Shown: piece by piece, positions 1 through 5,815 of the stretch | How positions within the stretch are numbered: the first letter of the stretch is position 1 | Layout: each line of letters opens with the position of its first letter | Position numbers and translations under genes: made by a program | Assembly: GCA_028275195.1 (NCBI GenBank) | Contig: JAPWVC010000021.1 | Span: 1-14,307 of the forward strand | DNA: 14,307 bases | Direction: 5' to 3' | From: Candidatus Acetothermia bacterium | GTDB lineage: Bacteria; Bipolaricaulota; Bipolaricaulia; RBG-16-55-9; JANLFV01 | The notes under the pieces: generated by a model | Told to the model about the DNA's origin: nothing | What the model saw: the letters and a program-made list of their open reading frames with translations, nothing else | The model's database searches: none

Positions 1-575
1 AAGAGTATCAGGTGACCCTGGAGGGGGAGACCCTCCCCCTCCCGGAGCCGTTCATTGTCATCGCTACGGAGAACCCGATCGAGTACGAGGGGACCTTCCC
101 CTTGCCCGAGGCCCAGATCGACCGGTTCCTCGTCCGGCTGGAGATCGGCTACCCCGGCCATGCGGAGGAGGTGGAGATCCTCCGCCGGCGGCGGGCCCGC
201 AGGACGGACGAGGTCCGGATCGACCCGGTCATCGACGGGGCGGAGCTCTTGGAGATGCGGGCCGCGCTGGAAGAGGTCTACCTCGACCCCGATATCGAGG
301 ACTATATCGTCTCCTTGGTCGAGGCGACCCGAGCTGACCCGCAGGTCTACTTAGGGGCCTCGCCTCGGGGCTCACTGGCCCTCATGAAGCTCTCTCGGGC
401 GAAGGCGGCCCTCGAGGGGCGGGACTTCGTCCTCCCCGACGATGTCAAGGCCGTGGCCAAGCCGGCACTGGTCCACCGTTTGATCCTGAAGCCGGAGCTG
501 TGGATGCGCGAGCTGGCCGCGGAGGAAGTGATCGAGCGGGCCCTCGCGACCGTCCCGGTCCCGAAGGTCGATTGA
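1..575 (+). CDS. MoxR-family AAA+ ATPase, C-terminal part (5' end outside window)
   Basis: This is the last 190 codons of a MoxR-type AAA+ ATPase; the reading frame is open to the left edge (first full codon at base 3). MoxR ATPases act as chaperone-like ATPases, usually with the DUF58/von Willebrand A protein encoded next door. Visible parts are the sensor-1 stretch ATENPIEYEG, the segment LPEAQIDRF carrying the arginine finger, then the helical lid domain with ASPRGSLALMKLSRAKA, a MoxR hallmark. Walker A and Walker B lie upstream of the window; with a usual family length of about 310-330 residues, some 120-140 are missing. The stop TGA overlaps the next gene's ATG (TGATG), so the two are translationally coupled. 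The family call is firm; the substrate is unknown. A GTG at base 12 lies inside the conserved domain and is not the start. Confidence 0.93.
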   Translation, partial: EYQVTLEGETLPLPEPFIVIATENPIEYEGTFPLPEAQIDRFLVRLEIGYPGHAEEVEILRRRRARRTDEVRIDPVIDGAELLEMRAALEEVYLDPDIEDYIVSLVEATRADPQVYLGASPRGSLALMKLSRAKAALEGRDFVLPDDVKAVAKPALVHRLILKPELWMRELAAEEVIERALATVPVPKVD

Positions 576-1897
576 TGAGAGAATTCCGCTCCCTGCCCCT
601 CTGGGCTACGCTCATCCTGCTCCTCCTCGCCGGGGGTTTCCTCCTCCGCCGCGGGGAGATCCTCCTCTTGGCCCTCCCCAGCCTCATCTACCTCATCGCC
701 GGTGTCTGGGCCAATTCCTCCGTCTCTGCCGGGCCGATCAAGCTGGTCGCGAAGAGAGAGCTCTCGGACCGCCAGCTCCCGGGCCACGAGGAGGCAGTAG
801 TCCGACTCGAGGTGCGGAACGAGGGGTCCCATCGGGTGAGCGAGCTCCGCCTTCGCGACCGGCTCCCTCAGGGCCTCACCGTCGTGGAAGGCGAGACGGG
901 GCTAGTGACCTCGCTCGGGCCGGGCGAGCGGGCGGAGCTGGAGTATCGCGTGACCGCGGCGCGGGGGCGGTTCGTCTTCACCGGGGTCGAGGCGGCCTTG
1001 GCTGATAGCCTCGGGCTCAACCTCCTGGAGCTCGAGCTCCCCTGCCCTGGCGAGCTCTCCTTCGTCCCGCGGTTCGAGGAGCTAAAGGAGATCACGATCG
1101 CCCCCCGGCGGACGCGGGTCTATTCCGGGGCCGTCAAGGCCCGGCTCGGTGGGGCAGGGGTGGAGTTCTTCGGGACGAGGGAGTATCACCAGGGGGACGA
1201 GCTCCGGCGGATCGACTGGAACGCGACCGCCCGGCTCGGGCGGCTCATCACCGCGGAGTTCGAGCAGGAACGCGTGGCCGATGTGAGCCTCATCCTCGAC
1301 GCCCGTGCGCGGGCCGATGTGCTCGCCGGGGGTGAGTCGCTCTTCGAATACGCCGTCGAGGCCGCGGCCTCGCTCGCGCGATACTTCATCAAGGAGGGGA
1401 ACCGCGTCGGGCTGCTGAGCTACGGCCGGTTCCTCGATTGGACCTTCCCCGGGTATGGGAGGTGGCAGCTCGTGAAGCTCCTCGAGGCCCTCACCCGGGT
1501 GGAGAAGGGCGATAGCGTGGCCTTCGAGGGGCTGGAGAACATCCCGAGGCGGCTCTTCCCTCCCGGCTCCCAGCTCGTCCTGATCAGCCGGCTGCTGGAG
1601 GGGGACATCGAGGTCCTCCGGCAGCTCCGGGCCATCTACGCGGTAATCGTCCTCTCGCCCGACCCACTAGCCTTCGAGCTGGCCCGCCTCCCCCGGCGGG
1701 ACCGGGCGGTCGAGCTGGCCTGGCGGATCGAGCGGCTCAAGCGGGAGCTGATGCTCGCCCAGCTCCGGGAAGCGGGGGTGAGGGTGATCGATTGGCAGGT
1801 CGATCAGCCACTGAAAGGCGCGGTGAAGAGGGCCCTTCTCCGGCCCCAGCTCCAGCGCCGCCTCCTGCAGCGTCAGCGGGGGCGAGCCCCATGGTAA
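575..1897 (+). CDS. DUF58 / vWA-like protein, partner of MoxR
   Basis: Protein of 440 residues, starting at the ATG in the TGATG overlap with the MoxR gene. Two hydrophobic segments (about 8-24 and 28-46) anchor it in the membrane. A beta-rich region follows (about 55-165), similar in position to the CARDB/DUF11-like part of this family. The DUF58 signature then appears around 196-228: GVEFFGTREYHQGDELRRID followed by WNATARLGRLITAEFEQE. A vWA-like fold starts near 236 with DVSLILDARA. The canonical metal-site motif DxSxS is degraded here (D242-A-R-A-R). MoxR-DUF58 pairs are linked in several bacteria to envelope or stress functions and to assembly of other proteins, but the role here is not shown by the sequence. 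A longer in-frame reading from base 500 lies inside MoxR and is unlikely to be used. Confidence 0.9.
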   Translation: MREFRSLPLWATLILLLLAGGFLLRRGEILLLALPSLIYLIAGVWANSSVSAGPIKLVAKRELSDRQLPGHEEAVVRLEVRNEGSHRVSELRLRDRLPQGLTVVEGETGLVTSLGPGERAELEYRVTAARGRFVFTGVEAALADSLGLNLLELELPCPGELSFVPRFEELKEITIAPRRTRVYSGAVKARLGGAGVEFFGTREYHQGDELRRIDWNATARLGRLITAEFEQERVADVSLILDARARADVLAGGESLFEYAVEAAASLARYFIKEGNRVGLLSYGRFLDWTFPGYGRWQLVKLLEALTRVEKGDSVAFEGLENIPRRLFPPGSQLVLISRLLEGDIEVLRQLRAIYAVIVLSPDPLAFELARLPRRDRAVELAWRIERLKRELMLAQLREAGVRVIDWQVDQPLKGAVKRALLRPQLQRRLLQRQRGRAPW

Positions 1898-2412
1898 TGG
1901 TCACTTGGCTCGCGCGCACGGCCCTCTTCCTGGCCGGCGGGCTCCTGGCCCGGGCCTTCTCCACCGCTCCGGTCTGGGCCCGCTTCGGCGGGGAGGGGCT
2001 CCTCCTGGCGAGCCTGGCCCTCTGGCTGGGAAGCTCATTCTCCCGCAAGGCCGGCCACCCGGCCTGGGACCGGCTCTCGCTCCTCGGGCTCGGCGGGCTG
2101 ATCGGGTCGGCCGTCGGGGCCCTCTACTTCGAGCTGAGCCCCCCGCTCGTCCTGACCGCGGCCTCGTTGGTCTTCCTCGGCTGGGACCTCGACCTCTTCG
2201 CTCGCCGGCTGAGCGGCTTCGCTAGAATCGAGGGGAGCGTGGTCCGGCGCCACCTCCAGTCAGCAGGGCTTGTGGCCGCCTGCGGCCTCGGGCTGGCTCT
2301 CCTCGGGTTGAATCTCCGGTTCGCCCTGGGCTTCGGGCTGGCCCTCCTCCTGGCCTTCGCCAGCTTCGCCAGCCTGGTGGCGATCCTCCGCCTGGCCCGG
2401 CCCTCGAGCTGA
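1891..2412 (+). CDS. Small polytopic membrane protein, third gene of the MoxR-DUF58 operon
   Basis: About 173 residues, almost entirely hydrophobic, with five or six likely membrane segments (leucine/alanine/glycine runs such as LLLASLALWLG, LSLLGLGGLIGSAVGALYF and LGFGLALLLAFASF). No enzymatic motif is visible and I do not recognise a family. The gene overlaps the end of the DUF58 gene. Two ATGs are possible: 1891, taken here with the G-rich stretch GGGGGCG just upstream, or 1897, which forms a TAATG stop/start overlap and gives 171 residues. Position and overlap indicate coupling to moxR and DUF58. In many MoxR operons the third gene is a transglutaminase or a vWA/BatA-type membrane protein; this one is neither. 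An in-frame reading from 1792 would add a Pro/Ala-rich tail that overlaps DUF58 and is rejected. Confidence 0.7.
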   Translation: MVMVTWLARTALFLAGGLLARAFSTAPVWARFGGEGLLLASLALWLGSSFSRKAGHPAWDRLSLLGLGGLIGSAVGALYFELSPPLVLTAASLVFLGWDLDLFARRLSGFARIEGSVVRRHLQSAGLVAACGLGLALLGLNLRFALGFGLALLLAFASFASLVAILRLARPSS

Positions 2413-2425
2413 GGCCCCGCCCTCT

Positions 2426-2454
2426 TTGACGGTATTACCAGGAGTTGCTATACT
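2426..2454 (+). promoter_or_regulatory. Sigma-70-type promoter for the ferredoxin gene
   Basis: TTGACG (2426-2431), a 17-nt spacer, then TATACT (2449-2454). Transcription would begin near 2461, giving a leader of about 43 nt that contains the strong ribosome site AAGGAGG at 2489-2495. It separates the ferredoxin from the MoxR operon, which ends at 2412. Confidence 0.75.
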
Positions 2455-2503
2455 CTCCGCCAGGTCTCAATCCAACCCCAAGGCCAAGAAGGAGGAAGAT
2501 GCC

Positions 2504-2761
2504 ATGGCCTATGTGATTTGCGAGCCCTGCATCGGAGTGAAGGCGACCAAGTGCGTCGAGGTCTGCCCGGTCGACGCGATCCATCCCCGGCCGGACGAGC
2601 CGGGCCACAAGGAGGCCGAGCAGCTCTATATTGATCCCAACACTTGCATCAGTTGCGGGGCCTGTGCCGCCGTCTGCCCGGCGAACGCCATCTACGCTGA
2701 GGAAGAGGTCCCGGAGAAGTGGAAGAGCTACATCGCCAAGAACGCCGATCACTATAAATGA
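2504..2761 (+). CDS. Seven-iron (3Fe-4S/4Fe-4S) ferredoxin
   Basis: Small electron carrier of 85 residues. The ATG at 2504 follows a strong AAGGAGG site by about 8 nt; an in-frame reading from 2426 would start inside the promoter. The N-terminus, MAYVICEPCIGVKATKCVEV, resembles the seven-iron ferredoxins of Thermus and Alicyclobacillus. Cysteines in the first half are C6, C9, C17 and C21-Pro. The second half has C48-x2-C51-x2-C54-x3-C58-Pro. By family analogy C9, C17 and C58 hold the 3Fe-4S cluster and C21, C48, C51 and C54 hold the 4Fe-4S cluster. The tail contains VPEKWKSYI, also typical of the group. A histidine/acid-rich insert lies between the halves (about 27-40). It is monocistronic and faces the RnfC/PduS-like gene, a plausible redox partner; that pairing is inference. 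Confidence 0.95.
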   Translation: MAYVICEPCIGVKATKCVEVCPVDAIHPRPDEPGHKEAEQLYIDPNTCISCGACAAVCPANAIYAEEEVPEKWKSYIAKNADHYK

Positions 2762-2842
2762 GCGGCGACGCTCCAGACGGTCCGCCCTGGAGGGGCGTTC
2801 CTCACGATCCACCGCTTCGCGGTCCGCCCCTCGGGCGCAGGA

Positions 2843-3892
2843 TCAGCGCTCGATAACGAGATAATCTTTCGTTACCTCCTTGACTACCCCGTTGAAGGGG
2901 GCATGGAGGTTGACCGAGAGGCACTGGAAGTCGAGGAGCTCGCCCTCCACGGCTTGGCCGATCAGTTGCCCCTCCTCGACCCGGTCTCCTTCCTTGACCA
3001 AGGCCCCCGAGGCCTGCCCGGTGCACTGCTTAAGGTAGAGCTTCACCCGCTTGATCTTGGAGGTCACATCTTGGACCTCTTTCGGCTCCCAGTCGAGGTA
3101 GCGCTCAATCCCTAGCTTCCTCATAATCTCGGGGAGGGTCTCATTCCAGGTCGGGCGGGTCTCATCTCGCCGCTTGAACAGCCCCCGATCGGTCACTAAG
3201 AGCCCGTTGGTCGTCTTCCTCACCGCTGCCTCGCCCACATTGACCCTTGCGCCCATCATCGGCCCGCCGTCGATGCATATCAGGTTATGCGAGTTCTTCG
3301 TATTGACCCCGGTCATCCCCAAGAGGTCCATCACATAGGTCCCGACGGGGGCGAGGTAGACTCTTGGCTCGGCCACCTCGCCGTAGACATTGAGGTATTT
3401 CTGGGTCACTGGCTTCCCCAAGAAGAGGGCACGATACATGTTGTAGACCGTCTCGACATTGTTCACCGTCACCCCGAAGGCCGGGGGGTATTTGTCCGGC
3501 GGGATCTGGATCCCGGTGATCGCCTTGGTGAGCCACCGCTCCTCCCCCATCCCGTAGAGCGAGGGGGTATAGACGATGTTGAACCGCTTCTCTAGTGGCG
3601 CGAGCTTCTCCCGGTCCTTCTCCTTCGCGCCAATATAGATCCGCTCGAAGCGGAAGATCTCCTTGAGGGCATTTAGGATCAGCTCGAATTCCTCGGCGTG
3701 GTTCACCAAGAGGAGCTTATTCGCCTGGAAGCCGGGCTCGCCCTCCTCGGCATTGACGATGAGGATGGGGGTCGGCTTCAGGTATTTGTAGTAAGTAGGG
3801 AACCCGGCCCCGCCGGCCCCCACGAGCCCCATCTCCCGGAAGAGCCGGACGACCTCTTGAGGGTCCCGCGTGAGTGGTTCGGTCTTGGCCAT
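2843..3892 (-). CDS. RnfC/PduS-like FMN electron-transfer protein without Fe-S motifs
   Basis: Protein of 349 residues built like the flavin subunit of RnfC, PduS and NuoF (complex I 51-kDa family). A glycine-rich flavin/nucleotide loop lies at 22-34 (GLVGAGGAGFPTY), NAEEGEPG at 47-54, GMGEERWLTKAITG at 114-127 and NNVETV at 144-149. An SLBB-like domain follows (about 165-215), then a lipoyl-like barrel-sandwich domain (about 285-349: KEGDRVEEGQLIG and LHAPFNGVVKEV), as in RnfC and PduS. No CxxCxxCxxxCP motif is present, although RnfC and PduS normally carry two. It probably moves electrons between NAD(P)H and ferredoxin; the exact partner is unknown. The second of two tandem ATGs is chosen because GGAGG lies 6 nt from it and only 3 nt from the first (3895). 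No membrane segment is seen, and no other Rnf subunits are nearby. Confidence 0.85.
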   Translation of the reverse strand: MAKTEPLTRDPQEVVRLFREMGLVGAGGAGFPTYYKYLKPTPILIVNAEEGEPGFQANKLLLVNHAEEFELILNALKEIFRFERIYIGAKEKDREKLAPLEKRFNIVYTPSLYGMGEERWLTKAITGIQIPPDKYPPAFGVTVNNVETVYNMYRALFLGKPVTQKYLNVYGEVAEPRVYLAPVGTYVMDLLGMTGVNTKNSHNLICIDGGPMMGARVNVGEAAVRKTTNGLLVTDRGLFKRRDETRPTWNETLPEIMRKLGIERYLDWEPKEVQDVTSKIKRVKLYLKQCTGQASGALVKEGDRVEEGQLIGQAVEGELLDFQCLSVNLHAPFNGVVKEVTKDYLVIER

Positions 3893-3915
3893 CATTCACC
3901 TCCGATGCTCAGGGA

Positions 3916-3944
3916 ATCTTAGGCCCCATGGGAAGGTTTGTCAA
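3916..3944 (-). promoter_or_regulatory. Promoter of the RnfC/PduS-like gene
   Basis: Read on the minus strand: TTGACA (3944-3939), a 17-nt spacer, TAAGAT (3921-3916). This is a perfect -35 and a good -10. Transcription would begin near 3909, leaving a short leader with GGAGGTG before the start codon. The -35 box lies on the same bases as the opposite-strand -35 of thiN. Confidence 0.75.
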
Positions 3945-3967
3945 CCTCCCGAGGGTGCGGCCATAAT
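3938..3967 (+). promoter_or_regulatory. Promoter of thiN, sharing its -35 region with the divergent gene
   Basis: TTGTCA (3938-3943), an 18-nt spacer, CATAAT (3962-3967). The expected transcription start falls at or next to the GTG start codon at 3974, so the thiN message should be leaderless; no Shine-Dalgarno sequence is visible before that GTG. Confidence 0.6.
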
Positions 3968-3973
3968 CCCAGC

Positions 3974-4621
3974 GTGAAGAAGGTGATCTTAATCTTGGGG
4001 AATGGCCCCTGGCGCGGGGTGGAGTTCCTCCCGGAGCTGGCTGCCCAGGCCGACTATATCATCGCCGCTAATGGGGGCTTCGCCCGGGCGAGGCGCCTCG
4101 GCCTCCGGGTGGACCTGGTGGTCGGGGACCTGGACTCCCTCGGGCCGGAGGAGCAGGCCGAACTGAAGGCGAGCGGGATCAAGACGGTCGTCCATCCCCG
4201 GGCGAAGGACCAGACCGACCTCGAGCTAGCGCTCGAGGAGGCCCTCAAGCTCGGGCCTGAAAAGATCAGGCTTTTCGGGGCCCTCGGGGCGAGGCTCGAC
4301 CAGAGCTTGGCCAACATCTTCATCTTAGAGAAGGCCGCGCGGCTCGGGGTCGAGGCGGAGATCCTCTCCGGGCGGGAGCGGCTCTACCTGGTCCACGGCC
4401 GGCTCGAGCTCCCCGAGGCCGAGGTGGAAGTAGGGGACCTCGTCTCGCTCCTGTCGCTCACGGAGGAGGTCGGCGGCCTCCGGACCTGGGGGCTGGAGTA
4501 TCCGCTCCGGGGGGAGAGCCTCGTCCGGGCCTCCTCTCGGGGGATCTCCAACAGGGTCGTAGCCCTCCCCGCGGGTGTAGCGTTGAAGAGAGGGCTCTTG
4601 CTGGTGATCCATCGCCGTTGA
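3974..4621 (+). CDS. thiN: Thiamine pyrophosphokinase
   Basis: Cytoplasmic enzyme of 215 residues that transfers pyrophosphate from ATP to thiamine, making the cofactor TPP. Family marks are AANGGFARARRLGLRVDLVV at 31-50, GDLDSL at 51-56 (acidic metal site), HPRAKDQTDLELALEEAL at 74-91 and GALGARLDQSLANI at 102-115. The last of these usually reads GRLDHTLAN, so a Gln replaces the common His here. Length and domain order match bacterial TPKs. The start is placed at GTG 3974 because the family fold begins there (KKVILILGNG) and an upstream TTG at 3938 lies inside the promoter. The gene has no riboswitch of its own, whereas the thiamine importer just downstream does, so salvaged thiamine can always be activated. 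The importer's promoter lies within the last codons of this gene. Confidence 0.93.
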   Translation: MKKVILILGNGPWRGVEFLPELAAQADYIIAANGGFARARRLGLRVDLVVGDLDSLGPEEQAELKASGIKTVVHPRAKDQTDLELALEEALKLGPEKIRLFGALGARLDQSLANIFILEKAARLGVEAEILSGRERLYLVHGRLELPEAEVEVGDLVSLLSLTEEVGGLRTWGLEYPLRGESLVRASSRGISNRVVALPAGVALKRGLLLVIHRR

Positions 4622-4627
4622 TATAAT
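4598..4627 (+). promoter_or_regulatory. Promoter of the TPP-riboswitch / thiBPQ operon
   Basis: TTGCTG (4598-4603), an 18-nt spacer, a consensus TATAAT (4622-4627). It overlaps the last codons and stop (TGA, 4619-4621) of thiN. The predicted RNA start is about 4634, almost exactly where the riboswitch aptamer begins. Confidence 0.75.
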
Positions 4628-4635
4628 CAAACCAG

Positions 4636-4724
4636 CAGGGGAGCTCGGGTGAACCGGGCTGAGAGGACCCCTAGTCTGGGGTCGACCCTTCGAACCTGAT
4701 CCGGGTAATGCCGGCGGAGGGAGT
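4636..4724 (+). ncRNA. TPP riboswitch (THI element) aptamer
   Basis: All conserved blocks are present in order: AGGGGAGC, a short variable hairpin (CGGGTGAACCGG), GGCTGAGAGGAC, an optional extra hairpin arm (GACCCC 4666-4671 pairing with GGGGTC 4678-4683), then ACCCTTCGAACCTGATC (4685-4701), CGGGTAATGCCGGCG (P4/P5 arm) and GGAGGGA. The CTGAGA and ACCTGATC...GGTAAT core is diagnostic for binding of thiamine pyrophosphate. It precedes thiBPQ, the expected regulon. The closing helix P1 is hard to draw: only one or two pairs can form between the bases before AGGGG and those after AGGGA. Confidence 0.95.
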
Positions 4725-4770
4725 CTTCCCGCCCAGACTAGCTCGGCCCTCCCCCTCAAGCGAAGGAGGG
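4716..4770 (+). promoter_or_regulatory. Riboswitch expression platform masking the thiB ribosome site
   Basis: CCCTCC (4747-4752) can pair perfectly with GGAGGG (4765-4770), which is the thiB Shine-Dalgarno sequence, or with an identical GGAGGG (4716-4721) at the aptamer's 3' end. The second pairing can be extended by AGTCT (4722-4726) with AGACT (4735-4739), leaving a bulge. No U-run follows, so control of translation initiation fits better than intrinsic termination. Direction inferred: with TPP bound, 4716-4721 is held in the aptamer, CCCTCC covers the ribosome site and import stops. Confidence 0.55.
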
Positions 4771-4777
4771 ATGAGCG

Positions 4778-5815
4778 ATGCGCAAGGCGCTCTCAGTGGC
4801 GCTCCTCTTGGCTTTAGCGGTGGCGGTGGGCCTCTTAGGGAAGGCGCAGGTCCCACAGTTGGTGGTCTACACCTATGATAGCTTCGCCGCTTGGGGCCCG
4901 GCGGCCTTCATCGAGGAGGAGTTCGAACGGACCCATAATGTGGATGTGGTCTTCATCGCCACGGCGGATTCCCGGGCGATGCTGGCGAAACTGCTGGCGG
5001 AGCGAGAGGCCGGCTCTCAAGGCTGCGATGTCTTCATCGGGGTCGAGGCCGCCGACCTCGCGAGGGTGAAGCGGGAGGGCCTCTTCCTCCCGCTTGCGAG
5101 GGAGGAGCTGCCCTGGCTCCGGGCCGTCCCTCAGGAGCTCCTGGTCGATCCGGAGCTGGCCGCGATCCCCTATGAGCACGGCTACATCACCTTCGTCTAC
5201 GATAGCCAGGCCCTGGCGACTGAAGAGGTCCCTCGGACCTTCGAGGAGCTGCTCGACCCGCGCTATCGGAGGATGCTGATCCTGGAAGACCCCCGGACCT
5301 CTTCCCCGGGGCTCTCCTTCCTGCTCTGGACGATCCACCAATTCGGCGAGCCGGGGTATCTCGACTACTGGCGGGCCCTCTCGCCGAACATCCTCACCAT
5401 CGCCGGGGGCTGGAGCGAGGCCTATGACCTCTTCCTCGCCGGCGAGGGGCCGATCGTCCTGAGCTTCTCCACCGATACGGCCTATTCGGTGATCGAGACC
5501 GGGAGCGCGCGCTATAAGGTCATGCTCTTGAACAACCAGGGCTATCGGAATATCTACTTGATGGGGATCGTCCGCGGGACGGCCCAGGCGGGGCTGGCGA
5601 AGGAGTTCCTGGACTTTATCCTCTCCCCAGCGGTTCAGGAGAAGATCCCCACGACGGAATGGATGTTCCCTGCCAACCGGGAGGCCCTCCTCCCCGTCGA
5701 GTTCTACCAGTATGCCGTCGTCCCGCCCTGGCCGGTGATGCTCTCCCCGGAGGAGGTGGGCCGGAACCTGGACCGCTGGCTCCGGGAATGGAGCGGGATC
5801 ATTGCGGGGGGCTAG
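4778..5815 (+). CDS. thiB: Thiamine ABC transporter, periplasmic/extracellular binding protein
   Basis: Binding protein of 345 residues that captures thiamine (or its phosphate esters) outside the cytoplasmic membrane and delivers it to ThiP. A Sec signal peptide spans about residues 1-24 (MRKALSVALLLALAVAVGLL); there is no lipobox cysteine, so it is probably soluble in a periplasm. ThiB-type marks are VVYTYDSFAAWGPAAFIEEE near the mature start, ADSRAMLAKLLAE, CDVFIGVE, the SSPGLSFLLWTI segment, GWSEAYDLFLAGEGPIVLSF, STDTAY and the late TTEWMFPANREALLP. The start ATG lies 7 nt after GAAGGAGGG; an out-of-frame ATG at 4771 is ignored. It is the first gene under the TPP riboswitch and overlaps thiP by 14 nt. 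Related iron and spermidine binding proteins are the main alternative, which the riboswitch makes unlikely. Confidence 0.93.
   Translation: MRKALSVALLLALAVAVGLLGKAQVPQLVVYTYDSFAAWGPAAFIEEEFERTHNVDVVFIATADSRAMLAKLLAEREAGSQGCDVFIGVEAADLARVKREGLFLPLAREELPWLRAVPQELLVDPELAAIPYEHGYITFVYDSQALATEEVPRTFEELLDPRYRRMLILEDPRTSSPGLSFLLWTIHQFGEPGYLDYWRALSPNILTIAGGWSEAYDLFLAGEGPIVLSFSTDTAYSVIETGSARYKVMLLNNQGYRNIYLMGIVRGTAQAGLAKEFLDFILSPAVQEKIPTTEWMFPANREALLPVEFYQYAVVPPWPVMLSPEEVGRNLDRWLREWSGIIAGG

Noticed and set aside
2811..2823. Hairpin ACCGC-TTC-GCGGT between ferredoxin and the RnfC-like gene as a bidirectional terminator
   Set aside because: The stem is only 5 bp and no U-run follows on either strand; it could still help but cannot be called.
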